The notes beneath the pieces are model-generated. The model was not told the origin of the DNA. It worked only from the letters and a program-made list of their open reading frames with translations, and searched no databases. Shown piece by piece: positions 45,911-59,200 of a DNA stretch of 64,000 bases. Position numbers and translations under genes: made by a program. The stretch is from Gnetum montanum (taxonomy: Eukaryota > Streptophyta > Gnetopsida > Gnetales > Gnetaceae), in the NCBI GenBank assembly GCA_015680685.1, contig MNCI01011145.1, positions 170,229-234,228 on the forward strand, in the 5' to 3' direction. Position 1 is the first letter of the stretch. Every line of letters starts with the position of its first letter.

Positions 45911-47339
45911 AAGTAACTGTAAAAGCATGGTAGTCTTTTCTAGAAAAGTTGCTATCTCGCTAGTTTAGTTATTTGATTTTTTTTCTAGTGAATCTAATTT
46001 TTCTTTTTTTGAATTTTATCTATCGAATCTGATTTATTCAAAATTTCTCCCAATCTTTAACCAATGTTGAAATTTATACTTCTTTTCTTAAAAAAAATTT
46101 TTGTTTATTCTCAAAATGAGATTTACAAGCTAGTGAGCACAGATTTGTAACATCTTCTTCTAGTAATGTTGAGGCAACTAAGACACCTAATCATGTTCTC
46201 TATGATGATGTATATTAGTCGTTAGTTATTGATCTTGCACAATAATATGTGTTCATTCAAATTTGGGATTACCTACCTTGTAACTGAAGTTTCACTTCAC
46301 AATTAAATGATGTGATACAAAAGTAGAATATTCAAGTCATTCATGCAAGGTACTATTCTCTTTTTTTTTTTAACTTTTTGAGCTAGGTAATGTTTCGATA
46401 GTGCAATGTACCCTATAGTCATTTATACATAAGCATACACTATTGATCATTCACAAATGATCACTAAATTTTGATACCCAATCTAAAGAGTATTCTAAAA
46501 ATCCATGTTTTGTCAAGATGTTTAATCTTCCATGGATAAAGCTAAGATGTTTAATCTTTTTAATCCCATTAAGTACATGGAATCTATTTCTCCACCATTT
46601 GATTTTCGATATTTTTTATTTTTTATTTTTTGAAATCAATTTTCTTAATTGTAAAAAGGAATTAGTATTGCAAGCAATTAGGAAGACTTATATTCAACTA
46701 ATTACATATTATAATTTTCCTAATTCTTGTAACTTTTATTATTGTGAATGATATTTTTTAATGTTTGTTCTTTTATACTCAAGAAAAAAATGTGAAAGAA
46801 AAGAAAAAATATGTTAAAGTTCATGTAACTTTTATCATCATGAAGGACATTTGTTTAATGTTTATTCTTTATACTCAATATTAGAAAAAAGAAAAATTGT
46901 GTTGAAGTTGATAAAATGCAAAATCATGTTGAAGTTGAGGATAGGAAAAAACAATTTGAAGTTTAAGATGTGAAAAATCAAGTCACTGTTAATGATAAGA
47001 ATGATCACATGATAATAAAAAAAAATAGAGAAGATAAAAGTTTCTATGAATATTTTTACTTGTATGACATGAAATATTTATCAATCTAGCTTGATAGCTC
47101 CTAACATAAATCTTTCCCTCATCTAACAAGAACACTAACTTAAAAATTAAAACTTATGTTGACAAGTGGACTATAGCTAACAGCAAAGATTCTCGATATG
47201 TGCACTCTCATTTTTTATTGAATTTTCTTATTTTTAAAAAAACCTAAAGTTGGTATTTTGTCAAAGCTTGTTTTCTATTAGTATCTCAAATCCTTTTGCT
47301 ATTTAAACTTAATTACAAGCGTTGAGAATGATGCCAATG

Positions 47340-48150
47340 TTGTTAAAGGTATTGGAACTTGAAATAATTGAAACATAGGTACACCCCAAGATATATAATC
47401 TACATAAAACTTTATAACTCAACATTGTTCATCAAAATTGAATCCATGACTTAGAGTTTCCAAATCAAGAGTCTTGCCACTAGGCTAACATCTCATTGTT
47501 ACAAATATTGTTAGGACTAAGACTATCCTCTGTACACACAATTAATTTTTCTTCCATTATTTTTCAAAGCATGAATTATAAGGTTGTACACCTACTACTC
47601 AGTATTAAGCATGTGATGTACTCTAGTAATTTTGCTTAATATTAATATTACTTTCAAGGTTGACACCCTTCCCTTCTCCCCATTTTAAAATATATTATTA
47701 ATAGATCAAAAGTTTCACATAAGAAAGTATTATTTGCTTTGTAAACTTCTCTAAGATTTGTGATTTAATCAATTGAAACAAATTACAAAGCTACCTAAAT
47801 AATTTATAAAGTTTTCATTACACTATGTTGGAACCCAAATTAATTTTTTAACAATATTTACTCCTAAGACATGTAGTCAAATTAGAACTTTATAACTGAG
47901 TATTATAAATAAATAAAAAGTGAAGTGTTAACTTAAAGGTAAGATTCTTGATTTGGAAAATCCAATTTATAAGTTCAATTCTAGTAGGCAATGTTGAGTT
48001 ATAAAGTTCCAAGTAGACTATATATCTTGAGGTGTACCAATATTTCAATTATTTCATATTCCAACCCTCTACTATTGTGTACCATTATAAACCAATAACT
48101 TTAAGTTTCCAAATCAAGAGTCTTAACATTAGGCTAACACCTCATTTATA
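47340..48150. repeat. Cluster of tRNA-like SINE units, family 2
   Basis: On the minus strand 47510-47400 reads TTAGCCTAGTGGCAAGACTC, then ATGGATTCAATTTTGATG, matching box A and box B spacing. A plus-strand copy (47920-48040) has TTAACTTAAAGGTAAGATTC, then AAGTTCAATTCTAGTAGG. A third, minus-strand part lies at 48150-48090. Family 2 units share CTTGATTTGGAAA between the boxes. The same set appears in copy B near 53700-53780 and 54240-54460. Confidence 0.6.
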
Positions 48151-48184
48151 TTTCCATAACACTTTATCAATCCTTGCTAATGAT

Positions 48185-48660
48185 AGGTGGCTCAAGTACT
48201 TAGTTTAGTATCTTGTTAAACAAAAGGTTGCTAGTTCAAGTAACACTTAAGACATTACTATATTCTTTTAAAATTCTAGTATAATGTTGGTTATATATCT
48301 TAGGATATACTTATAGTCAATTTTTAAGGTTCTAACATCCCCAACCAAGCATAGAAATTGATAGGCACTCCAACAAATATATTCAATAAGTGTATATTAT
48401 GATTTCAAATTGATGGGTTATTTTAGGATTTTTTTTTTTAATAAAATGCATTGTATTAAAAAACATTTTTTATTTTGAATTTATTTTATAGACAAAATAC
48501 CCTTTGATAGGCATTGACCACTTCAAATTTTATCCCTTGTCCCAGTTATTATTAATCATGTAGCCAATGATAGGTGGTTCGTGATTAGCTCATTATCTTA
48601 CTAGGCAAGAGATTGTCACTTCAAGTTATACTTTACACATTGTTATATTTTTCTAATTCC
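48185..48660 (+). repeat. Two tRNA-like SINE units, family 3
   Basis: GGTGGCTCAAGTACTTAGTTT, then CTTGTTAAACAAAAGGTTGC and AGTTCAAGTAAC (48185-48245), looks like a decayed tRNA with boxes A and B. A second unit lies at 48570-48640. Both recur in copy B near 54505 and 54896. Anticodon-stem positions differ between copies, so these are not tRNA genes. Confidence 0.55.
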
Positions 48661-49060
48661 TCTAATGTATCATGTTGGCTATATATCTTAAATTATACCT
48701 ATAGGCAAACTATATTAGATCCTTTGTTGTTATTAATCATGTTACTTATATGTCTTCAAGCATTGTTATATTCTTTTATACTTCTAGAATATTTGAAATT
48801 GAAATCGATATTTTTATTACACCTATATAAACCCAAAGGACCTATTAGACAAATTAACTTATATAAAATACATAAGCATTAAGTCCAATAGATGTGTATA
48901 ATATTTACATAACTTAAACACATCTTTTATATAATTTCCTAGAACTAATGTTAGTAACTTGAATAGTTTGTGCAAACATTGACTAGAGTTTTGTCATTTT
49001 CTTTTGAAAAAATCTACTGTGCAATATTATAAGAATACATGTTACTACTCTACTACTTAG

Positions 49061-50334
49061 AGTAAATATAGTAGGCATGTTCTTCTTTCATTTTCCTTGT
49101 TTCATCTTTTAGTTTTAAATTCAAGAGATGTGATGTCATTCTTTCCTTGTGAATTAGTACTCTTATACATATCAGAATTATTACAAAGATGGCTTATCTA
49201 TCTTTGGGTCCCCACTTATTACAATTTTATTTTTTGGTTATTACTTATTACCCCATTGATTTTTTAATTAGAATTTGCCTATTACTTACTCACATGTGAT
49301 TTTCAATTATATTATCATTACTATATTTTTAAAGGACATGTTGCATGATTTTGTATTTAATTATTCTTTAGAATATAAGAAGAAATCCTTTAATTAATTG
49401 TAATGGTTATAAAAGAGAGGAACCGTGATTTGGAGTGATGAATAGTAAGGTACTTGTTTCTTAAGTCATAATACCTAAATTCAAGCTTCGATAGAGCCAC
49501 TCAAAAAAGGTTAGATTTTCATTCATTGACCAAACCCCCTAGGATCCCACCTTGGCAGGTTGAGCATTTAGCCTCTAGATGATTATCCTTATTGGATATA
49601 GAAGATGTTAGTTAAGATTTTTGTTATATCATTGTTTTCTTAACCTTAAAATTTTCACATCCTACTAGTTTAAGTGATTAGTAGTTACATATCTTATAGT
49701 AAAATTATGAGATCCCATTCTCGGATGTTGTGGCAAACATCAAATATACAATATATTGCACATTATGTGTAAGAAAATAACATGAAAAATGTCAAATATG
49801 TGTAACATTCAACATTAAACATAAAAAAATAGTAGGGAAAATGTAGAAGAAAAGTAAAAAGAATGCTTTATTAATGCAAAATAATGTATCTGGATCATGT
49901 TCTAGGTGTTTATTGGGATAATCTTCCTTCAGCATCTATCCCTTAGAGGCTATCCAACATTGCCATCATGGTTAGGCCTATCAACCAAAAGGGATGGCCA
50001 TTCTTCTTCTATCTCACTTTACCTTATACTTGTTACTCGCCTTTATCAGCTTTGTAACTCCATGCTGATATGATCTTTAATGCCTAGGTATAAATACCTT
50101 AGGTCAAACCTCCAAAGGTCACCTTGAAAGACATACCCATTATTACAATGTATCCTTTCAAGTCTTAATTACAACTTGCCATGTCTGAACTTATTATAAT
50201 AATCACAACACTTGTTATGAAAAGACACCATCTTTGTTATGCAATGACATCATTCAAGAATGGGGATGTGATAATTTACCTTCAAGTTTTGTTCATCCTC
50301 AAACAAGTCCACGTTTACTATATTTTGGTTAAAA
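49061..50334 (+). other. Spacer between copies A and B
   Basis: No ORF or domain is seen. A family 1 SINE-like piece lies at 49420-49590. The rest is AT-rich single-copy-looking sequence. Confidence 0.5.
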
Positions 50335-51222
50335 AGCTTGGATAAATAAATATTTAGTGAATTTTCTAATAAACTTTACAAGCAAGCTATGAAATTCCAC
50401 AAAGTAGGAAAACAAAAAAAGTTCCATCAACATACTCTCCAACTAGATGGTAGAATAATTATTGTTAATAGAGATGTTGATAAGTTTAGTAGAAAGAGTC
50501 TATAACAATATTGTCAAGGGACTTGCCTCATACATGAAGTTGCTTTTGTTAAAGACACCAATGTCAATATGGATAGTTTATTCAATATTAAAATATAAGT
50601 GTCAATAATTAAAAAAATTTAAAATATTGACAATTATTAAAACTCTTGAAGATGATTTTAGAAAGATCTAGAAGAATTTTTAAAAGGTCTAAAAAAATGT
50701 GAAGATGATCCAATAAAAGATGGATAAGTCATGAAATATCATTAAATAGATTTTGAAATAACTTCTTGTGTAGGCAACCACATGTATTTATTGTCATGAT
50801 GATTAATGGAATTGCATTGTCTCATCATTTACCAAGGTTTAAAAAGGATTTGGGACTCACTTTCCTTTCATCAAAAGAACTTTTGATGTCTAGTTGATTT
50901 TCTCTTAATTATTTATACTTTGTTGTGGTCTTGGTTGTTTCTAATTTTATAATGTGCTTCTTTCTCAAAGACCTCAGTGTGTAGCTACTCAAAAGAGGTT
51001 GAGCTTTCACTCCTCCACTAGCCCTTGCAAGATCCTACCTTGGTGGGATGAGCATTGAGTCTCTGGATAATGATTGTTGTTTAGTTATTTAACAAATCCT
51101 TTAGGTTTATGGAGACTTAATGATTTCTTAAAAAAAAAAACAAACAACTTGTAGGGAGAAATGCTTAAATATGAAGGACCATTACTATAGAATGGCTTTT
51201 TAAAAAGTTAAAATTAACTATG

Positions 51223-51987
51223 TGATGGGATGTGATATCGCAGTCTGTCGCAATGTCTATAAATAAGAAGTAGCTCTCCCTTATTTTTCATTAAGTAGGA
51301 ATAGAGTAGCAAAGCTCTAGCAGTTTAATCTCTCTAGAGATAGATTATTTTTCCCGTGTCTACCAGCAATGTGGTGATTGTAATTGTACAACATTCCTTA
51401 TTCGAGTGTGACGTACTTGAACACACACATGACCAGAAATAAAGATCGAGATTACTTCATCATTACAGCATTCACTTTGTTTATTTATTTATTTAATTGT
51501 TATTTAATGTTTTCCTAGTTAATTTCTCTCACCCTTAAACTCCTAGAAACGCAGAATGAGTATGAATTGATTACGAGCATTTAAGTGTGACTATTTGGTA
51601 TCCCAGTGGTGTACCTAGGATCTGTGCTTGGTAATCCCAATGGTAGTCGTGCACAAAGTCCAAGATGTGTATAGATAATCAAAGAACAGCTGCTCATCGC
51701 ACTTAGGCTAGATTAGATTTTCTTACCTTTTCCTCCTAGCTTAGCTTAGTTAATATTATTTTACACTGCCTTCCGGAGTAGCGTTAGATTAGGAACACAT
51801 CATACACCTCACTCTGGACTAAACCATACGTGACAACCTAATACTAGTCCAGGTGGGAAGATAGCAAACTGCGACCTAAAGCTAACTGTCTAGGGGCTAC
51901 AACTAATCCATCTGCAGAGTTCGACCAGATCGCGCGTACACGCTCGTATTCATATGGTTGAGTGTAGGTGTATCTCGCCACTCATCA
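51223..51987 (+). repeat. Solo LTR of the OTA family in copy B
   Basis: TGATGGGATGTG to CCACTCATCA, 765 bp. The TSD CTATG is at 51218-51222 and 51988-51992. A TATA box, CTATAAATAAGAAG, lies near 51260 and AATAAAGATCG near 51437. Only one GATATC motif remains in U3. Confidence 0.94.
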
Positions 51988-52009
51988 CTATGCAAGTGAA
52001 ATTAGAAAA

Positions 52010-52240
52010 GAATAATAAGTTAGTTATGTTCTTTTAAAAAGGGGATTAATTTAACCTAAATAATTATAAACCAATTGTAATCAATGATACTTTTGCTAAG
52101 CTTTTAAGAACTATCTAAAATCTATGCTTAAAAGATAAGCCAAAGAAAATAAGATACACAAAGGATTTAAATAGCACCTTTCTATCTTAGATCATGTAAT
52201 CATTTTAAAATACTTGTTTTCCTTAAGTAAAAAAGTAATT
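52010..52240 (+). pseudogene. LINE RT remnant in copy B
   Basis: The frame reads VMFF-KGD-FNLNNYKPIVINDTFAKLLRTI, the G-D-x-x-N-N-Y-R-P-I block typical of LINE reverse transcriptases, then decays. It is the paralogue of 45690-45910. Confidence 0.6.
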
Positions 52241-55200
52241 GTAAAAGCATGGTACTCTTTTCTAGAAAGGTTGCTACCTTACTATTTTATCTATCTAATT
52301 TTTTCCTAGTGAATAACTTTTCTCTCTTTCAATTTTATTCATCAAATTTAATTTATTCTAAATTTCTCCCAATCTTGAACCAATACTAGAATTTCTACTT
52401 TTTTTATTAATGCAAAAAAAAAAATTTTGTTTTGAAAATGAAGATTTACAAGCTGGTGAGCAAAAATTTGTAACATCTTCTTCTAGAGATGTTGACACAA
52501 CTAAAACACTGAATTTCATTCTTTGTTGTGATGTATATGAGTCATTAGTTATTAATCTTGCACAACAATTCGAATTTTGAATTATCTGTCATTTAATTGA
52601 AGCTTCACTTCAAAATTAAATGATTTAATGTAAAACATTCAAGTCATTCATGCAACATACTATTTTCATTTTTTATGCTTTGATAATGCAATGTATCCTA
52701 CAACCATTTATGCATAAGCATGTAGTGTTAATCATTCATAAATGAATATAAGATTTTGATACCCAATCTAAAGAGTATTCTAAAAGTCCATGTTCTTTCA
52801 AGCTATTCAATCTTCCATAAATAAAGTTAAGTAGCAATTTATTAGTCTTTTCAATTCCATTAAGCACATGGAATCTATTTCCACACAATTTGGTTTTCAA
52901 AAGATGTTTTTTTTTTCTCTTTAAAATCAATCTTCTTAATTGTAAAAAGGAATTGGCATTGCAAGTAGATAAAAAGACTTATATTCAACTAATTACATAT
53001 TATAATCTTATTAATTCTTGTAACTTTTGTTATCGTGAATGATATTTGTTTAATATTTGTTCTTTTATACTCAAGAAAAAAGATGTTAAAGAAAAGAAAA
53101 AATATGTTAAAGTTCATGTAACTTTTATCATCATGAAAGACATTTGTTTAATGTTTATTCTTTTCTACTCAAGATTAGAAAAAAAAATGTGTTGAAGTTG
53201 ATAAAATGCAAAAACATGTTGAAGTTGAGGATAGGAAAAAACAATTTGAACTTACTATCAATTATAAGAATGATCACATGACAATAAAGAAATTAGAGAA
53301 AACAAAAGTTTATGATTATTTTTTTCTTGTATCATCAATCTAGACAAATAGCTCCTAACATAAATTTTTCCTCATCTAAAAAGAATATTGTTAATTTCAA
53401 GATTAAAACATATATTAACAAGTGGACTATAGCTAATGGCAAAGATTCTTGATGTAAGGATAATTGTAATGGACAATTCATGCACTATCATTTTCTATTG
53501 AATTTTATTTTATGATTTAGCTAAAGTTGGTATTTCATCAAAACTTGTTTTCTATTAGTATCTCACAGTCTATAGCTATTTAAACTCAACCTCAAATGTT
53601 GAGAATGATGCAAATTTTGTTAGGGGTGTTAAAACTTGAAGTAATGAAAACAGAGGTAAACCCCAACATATATAGTTCACATGTAACTCTATAAGTTAGC
53701 ATTCTACCAAAATCAAACCCATGACTTAAAGTTTCCAAATCAAGAGTTATCACTAGGCTAATACCTCATTGTTACAAATGTTGTTAAGACTAAGACCATC
53801 CTTCCTACAAATAATTAATATTTCTTATTTTATTTTTCAAAGCATTAATTATAAGGTTATATACTTGAGTAGACATCCCTAAATTTTTTTCATGTTGATT
53901 TTGGTATTTTCTACTTAGTGTTGAGCATGTGATGTACTCTAACTATTTTGTTTATTATTAATATTATTTTTAGGGTGACACCCTCTTCTTCTCCTTGTTT
54001 TAAAATATCTTATTAATAGAGGAAAAGGATCCACATAAGAAAATATTTAGTTTCTTTCTCAACTTCTCTAAGACTTGTGATTCGATCAATTGAAATAAGT
54101 TATGAAGATCCTTAGATAATTTATAAAGTTTCCATTACACTATGTTGGAATCCAAAATATATTTTTTAACAATATTTGCTCCTAACACATATAGTCAAAT
54201 TAGAACTTTCTAATTCACTATTATAAATAAACAAATAGTGAAATGTTAACTTAATGGTAAAATTCTTGATTTGAAAGCTCCAACGTATAAGTTTGATTCT
54301 AGTAGGAAATGTTGAGTTATAAAGTTCTTATTAGACTATATGTCTTAAGGTATACCTATATTTCAATTATTTCATGTTCCAACCCCCTGGTATTGCGTAC
54401 CACTTCAAACTAATACCATTAAGTTTCCAAATCAAAGGTCTTAACACTAAGCTAATATTTTATTTATGTTTCTATAATACTATTATCAAACCTAGCTAGT
54501 TATAGGTGGCTTAAGTGCTTAGTTTAATGTCTTGTTAAACAAAAGGGTACTAGTTAAAATAACACTTAGATATTTCTATATTCCTTTATAATTCTTCTAA
54601 CATATAATGTTCGCTATATATCTTAGGGCATACTTATAGTCATTTTTTAAGGTTCTAATATCCCTAACCAAGCATAGAAATTGATACACACTCCAACAAA
54701 TATATTTAACAAACACAATTATGATTGCATTTCACACGATAGGAGGATGATGGGTTACTTCAGGATTTTTGTTAAAAATGCATTTTATTAAAAAAATTAT
54801 TTTAAATTTATTTTATAGAAAAACTACCCTATGATAGACATTAATTACTTCAAAGTCTAGACCTTGTCCCAACTATTATCAATCATGTAGCCATTGATAG
54901 ATGGTTCAAGTGGTTAGCTCATTGTCTTACTAAAAAAGAAGTTGCTAATTCAAGTTATACTTTAAACATCTTTATATTTTTTTTAATTCTTCTAATATAT
55001 CATGTTGGCTACGGGTGCCAAGATCTACCTATAGTCAAACTATATCAGGTTCCCCATTGTTATTAATCATGTTAGTTATATGTCTTCAGACATTGTTACA
55101 TTCTTTTATAATTCTTTTAAAGTATCTAAAATTGGAATTGATATTTTTATTATACTTGTATAAACCCAAAGGACCTATCAAAGAAATTAACTTATATAAA

Positions 55201-55385
55201 ATGCATAAGTATTAAGTACAATAGATGTGTCCAATATTTATGTGACTTAAACACAACTTCTATATAATTGCTTAAAACTAATATTGGTAACTTGAATAGC
55301 TCATGCAACATTGGCTAGAGATTTGTTATTTTTTCTAAGAAAATCTATTATGCAATATTATAAGAATACATGTTACTAATTCTTT

Positions 55386-55570
55386 GCTCATCATCATCAT
55401 CATCCTAACCTTGTCCCAATAAAATAGGGTCAGCTACATGAGCTTTTTTTCGGCATTCGCCTCTGTGAAGAGCTAGATCTTTGTTTATTTGTAGGTTTTT
55501 CAAATCATCTTCATTTATTTTTTCCCATGTCTTCTTTGGTCTTTCTTTTAGTAGCCTACTTGGAAGAGGG
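55386..55570 (-). mobile_element. 3' end of an RTE-type LINE or its SINE partner
   Basis: On the plus strand (ATC)5 is followed by CCTAACCTTGTCCCAATAAAATAGGGTCAGCTACATGAGC and, about 100 bp later, CCCATGTCTTCTTTGGTCTT. This order is the reverse complement of the well-known 3' region of plant RTE elements (GGGTCGGCTACATG core and trinucleotide tail). Only the tail remains. Confidence 0.75.
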
Positions 55571-55649
55571 ATGTAGTAACCTTTGCTTATAGGCTCATTA
55601 TGTTGACCTTTTGGTATGTCAAAACCTTAAGGAAAATGGAGAACACCGA

Positions 55650-56460
55650 ATGTCTAGAACGTTGAAGAAGTAGAAACCAACACTAGGCCTCAAAAATCCC
55701 AAAAGAAGAGATCTACATCACTTTCTTAGGCCTCTCCTTAGTTGAGAAGGTCCAAATCGGCTAGTAGCCAAATGAAATCTTCGTTAAAGAAGATGCTCAT
55801 GCCATTTGCTTGTACCTTAGAGATGATCGGTAGGAATCTCTCTTACCTCTGTAAGAAAATGAATGCAATCAAAGTACTCCTAACAGGCAGCAGTTTGAGG
55901 AGATCACCACTCCTCCCATCTCAAACAATAAGGAGGACCTTCTTGTCCCACCTAGACATTCAGCAATAGTTGGGCCTTCTCAAGCATACAATTTGAGAAA
56001 TGCTTCCATTTCAAATGAGCTTGATGCACCACCGACACGTGTCCAAGGGGAGCTTCTTGATCTCATGTAGGTTGGACCCAATTCCCATCATATAGATGAT
56101 GCTCTGATGACATTTGAGCAACATGCTATGGAAAGCATCTTTGGGACTACCTCTCAGTAGAGACCTATCAATCCCATCACCTATCAAAGGAATGTTGCTT
56201 TCTCCTCCCCTTAGCAAGTTCCATCGCAACAAGATCCACTAGCTCCATCTTGATTTCAAGTGAAGCTTCATCCATGGAGAGCTCCAATACCCTCTTTGAA
56301 TGATGACAGTGAGCATCATGTCTCTAGCTTTAGTATTAGCAATGATGATGAGGAGGAGAAGACATGTAGACCTTCTCGTGCTACAACTACTTCGAATGAG
56401 GATTCAAATGATGTAATTGAGGTCAGTGATTAGGATCTTCAAGTGATCCCTCCTTTTTGA
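55650..56460 (+). pseudogene. Internal ORF remnant of the copia-like element
   Basis: Between stops, one frame reads PSQAYNLRNASISNELDAPP and, after a stop, FEQHAMESIFGTTSQ (55970-56170). Another gives an acidic Ser-rich end, SNDDEEEKTCRPSRATTTSNE, near 56340-56410. I recognise no domain. It could be the region downstream of pol in this element. Confidence 0.35.
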
Positions 56461-57109
56461 TGATATCTAAAAATAGGGAGAAATTTTGACCTATCAAATT
56501 TTCACAAATCTAATTATGGATACCTTGTTGTACATGGTTATGGATATATCTAGACTTGTATGTATTGACACTGTTTGACATGCTTATGTATTGTTAGTAT
56601 GCCATTATGAAGATAGGTTTTTGCCTTGGATAGTATCTTGGAGATCCTTTTTTTTTTTTATCTCTTTTGATCTCTACCTTCTGCCTTAAGCCCTAGAGCC
56701 CTATCCTAGTGATACCTTTGGCTACAATCAGAAATTATGTCTTAAAGTATTTTTATCAATTACTATCATTTAAATTGCATAATTACTCAACCATTTTCTT
56801 AAGTTTTGGACATCACCAAAAAGAGGAAGATTGTTGACCTTTTGATATGTCAAAACCTTAAGAAAAATGAATAACATGGTTTGGTTGTATGTATGTTAAT
56901 CTTGCAGGGCATGAATGAAACTCAAGAAAATGAAAACAAGGTGTCAAAATGAAATCTACAACGAGCATGAACAAGTACAAAAAAAAGAAAAAAAAAACAA
57001 AGGTTACTAGTTAAATGAAGAAGCTTCAAGGTTTGGGAAGAAGGTAAATTGATGAAAGAAAACCTTAGAATTCAAGAAACCAAAAGTTAAAGACATGTTT
57101 ATTGTTTTT

Positions 57110-57235
57110 AGGAGACATCTCCATTGCAGAATAGATGTCTCCCAAGAGACATCCCATTCTCCAAGGAGACGTCTCTCCAAAATTGAGGTAGATCTCAAGT
57201 AGATATCCCAACTTTGAGAGAGATGTCTACATTAG
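57110..57235. repeat. AGATGTCT word cluster within the copia-like LTR
   Basis: GAGACATCT, AGATGTCTCC, GAGACATCCC, GAGACGTCTC and GAGATGTCTA alternate in about 120 bp. The same word makes up the array at 7977-8260. Confidence 0.75.
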
Positions 57236-57869
57236 TCGTTGGGTGGTTGTTGCAATAATTCTAAGGTGTTTTCAAAAACTCTAAAGCTATAAGAAGACAT
57301 CAAATTCTTGGAAATTATGTGAGAATTATCAACATCAAAGCAAGCATTTTCTATTCTATGCTGCTATACTTTTCTACTTCATTGCCACATCATTTAATTG
57401 ATTGTTTGTAGTACATGTGCTTCAAAGTACAGGGACCTATAATTTGAGTTACACTCATTCCTTGATTTTCTTTTTCTTTCTTTATTACCCTATGGGGTTG
57501 ATGTGCTTCTTGCAAGAAGGCATCCATTTTGAGCTTGTCAGGATCCTATGCAATTGAGTAGCGTCAAAACACTCCAAAGCAAAGCTCAATTTTGTACAAG
57601 TTGTGAGATCCTTGAAACCACATTTTGAGCTTGTCAAGACCTCACAAGATTGAGAGATTTTGCAACAACAAAACTCTCCATAGTGGAGCTCAAATCTTGG
57701 AAAGGTTACGGTAGCCTATAAACCACATTTTGGAAGAAACAAAGTCCAAAGGTGTGTAAGGAATACCCTTCGAGTGTGGACTACCAAAGTTGGGAAACCA
57801 CGTATGGGAAACTTATTCAACCCCCTTTCTAAGTTCTTGATCCTCATTTACAAAGATAAGCATCTAAAA

Positions 57870-59200
57870 AGAGAGAAGCATGACCATTGAGCAACATGAG
57901 GATACATTAGACAAACTATTGTAGATAGGGTAGACCATTGAAAACATATTTGTCAATCCTAAAGATGTCACTGCAATATAGTCTGAGCTAATTGCAACCA
58001 AGGGGAAACTACTACTATCTAAAGCCTAGCTATAGCAAGCTAGGTTGAATATTCAAAAACTATAGGACGAAGACATCCAACTATGTGCTCATCTAGATAA
58101 CACACTATGGTTCATCATCCTAGAGCAACTTGACTCAAGATGAAATCAATCAATTGGTGGCTAAGCAGCAATAGATAGAAATGAAGGAAAGACAACATGG
58201 GATGCATCAATGGTCAATGTAAAGTTACATGAACTAAAAAAGACCATTGACATGTTAGAGGAAGAAAATAGAGACCTATCAACAAAGAACTAGAGATTAA
58301 CTCAAGTAGAAAAAGAAAAAGAATAGATGAAAGTAGGCTTGAATTATCTTTAAGAAAAACGTATCAAGGCAAATTTGGACATAAAGAGGTTAGCTAAGGA
58401 GAATCAAAAACTTTCCATGGCAAAAGTTCAAGTGATTCAGCAACAATCCATGATCAACATCGAGACCTAAAAAATGAAGCTACAAAGAAGAAAGTATTCA
58501 AGAAACACTATCAAGATCAAGTTAGCTCGTAGAAGGAGATCTAAATGGTCAAGATCCAATTGAACATTACATTGCAACAATCATTTCACATTATCTAGTA
58601 GAGCATTTTCAATGGAATCAACGTGGTTAATTACATCAAATTTTAGATGAAGGATCTACAAATCAAGGAGATGACATACTACATGGAACTAGCTAACCTT
58701 CAATATGCCAATATTACCATATTAATAGCTAGCCAACCCAAAACAAAGGGAGAGAAACAAGCCACCACCATATTCACAGTCTACAAATGTGAGAGTCAAG
58801 TCCATGATCAAACCAAGAAAAAGCTACAAGTTATGAATGTGATGTTGGAGATTCTATAACTAAAATTTACTAAACAATGAGACATTATTTAGAACCTAGC
58901 GAAGAGGATGGAAGATTACCAAAAAGCTAAGGACTAATTAAGGGAGTTTGAATTTGAACACATCAATTTTGTTGTCTAGTTTGTCTAGGTAAATAAGATG
59001 TTTCCTTCCCTGCCATGTCTATGGAAAGTCCCAATCGCACCTAAACTTATGGATCTTACCTAGAAGGTTGGTAATCCATGAATTGATAATAAGAAGTTTA
59101 GGGTCATCCTTGACCACTTTCACATGCAAAGAGGAGCATCAACAAAATAGTAAAAAAGCCATTAAGATAAGAGGAGCCATCACTACCGAGAGGACAAGTT
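57870..59200 (+). pseudogene. Orphan ORF3 C-terminal half of an OTA-type element
   Basis: MTIEQHEDTLDKLL opens an alignment with E2 (KHEDVLDQLLQIGQ). It continues FVNPKDVTAI-SELIATKGKLLLSKA, a coiled coil (LHELKKTIDMLEEENRDLSTKN) and ends VNKMFPSLPCLWKVPIAP, matching the conserved C-terminus. GAGGACAAGTTTTG near 59196 marks the usual sequence before the PPT, but neither PPT nor LTR follows. The N-terminal domain is missing at the copia-like junction. Confidence 0.78.

Larger units (their letters stand above)
44630..49060 (+). repeat. Copy A of a ~4.4-kb tandemly duplicated block
   Basis: It aligns collinearly with 50335-55385. It starts near ATAAATAAATATTCAGTGAATTT (44634) and ends near GCAATATTATAAGAATACATGTTACTA (49017-49047). 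It holds a LINE-type RT remnant, tRNA-like SINE boxes and an internal ~115-bp repeat near 46730-46880. No intact gene is seen. Confidence 0.85.
50335..55385 (+). repeat. Copy B of the ~4.4-kb block, with a solo LTR inside
   Basis: It aligns with copy A in the same order. After removing the 765-bp solo LTR and one target repeat, about 4.28 kb remains. The LTR site is empty in copy A (45660-45680), which fixes the order of events. It ends directly at an (ATC)n tract and an RTE tail. Confidence 0.85.
55601..57845 (+). mobile_element. Collapsed Ty1/copia-like element
   Basis: TGTTGACCTTTTGGTATGTCAAAACC at 55601 recurs at 56833 as the start of a ~1.0-kb LTR-like stretch, preceded by AAAAAGAGGAAGAT. 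That purine run followed by TGTTG is the usual PPT-LTR junction of plant copia elements. The LTR ends near 57845, after TTATTCAACCCCCTTTCTAAG, a wording typical of such LTR ends. Only ~45 bp of the left LTR is left, joined to ~1.19 kb of internal DNA with no pol motifs. Boundaries at the right are approximate. Confidence 0.55.

Noticed and set aside
48185-48250. A functional tRNA gene
   Set aside because: The arms do not pair properly, several invariant positions are changed, and related decayed units recur nearby, as for SINEs.
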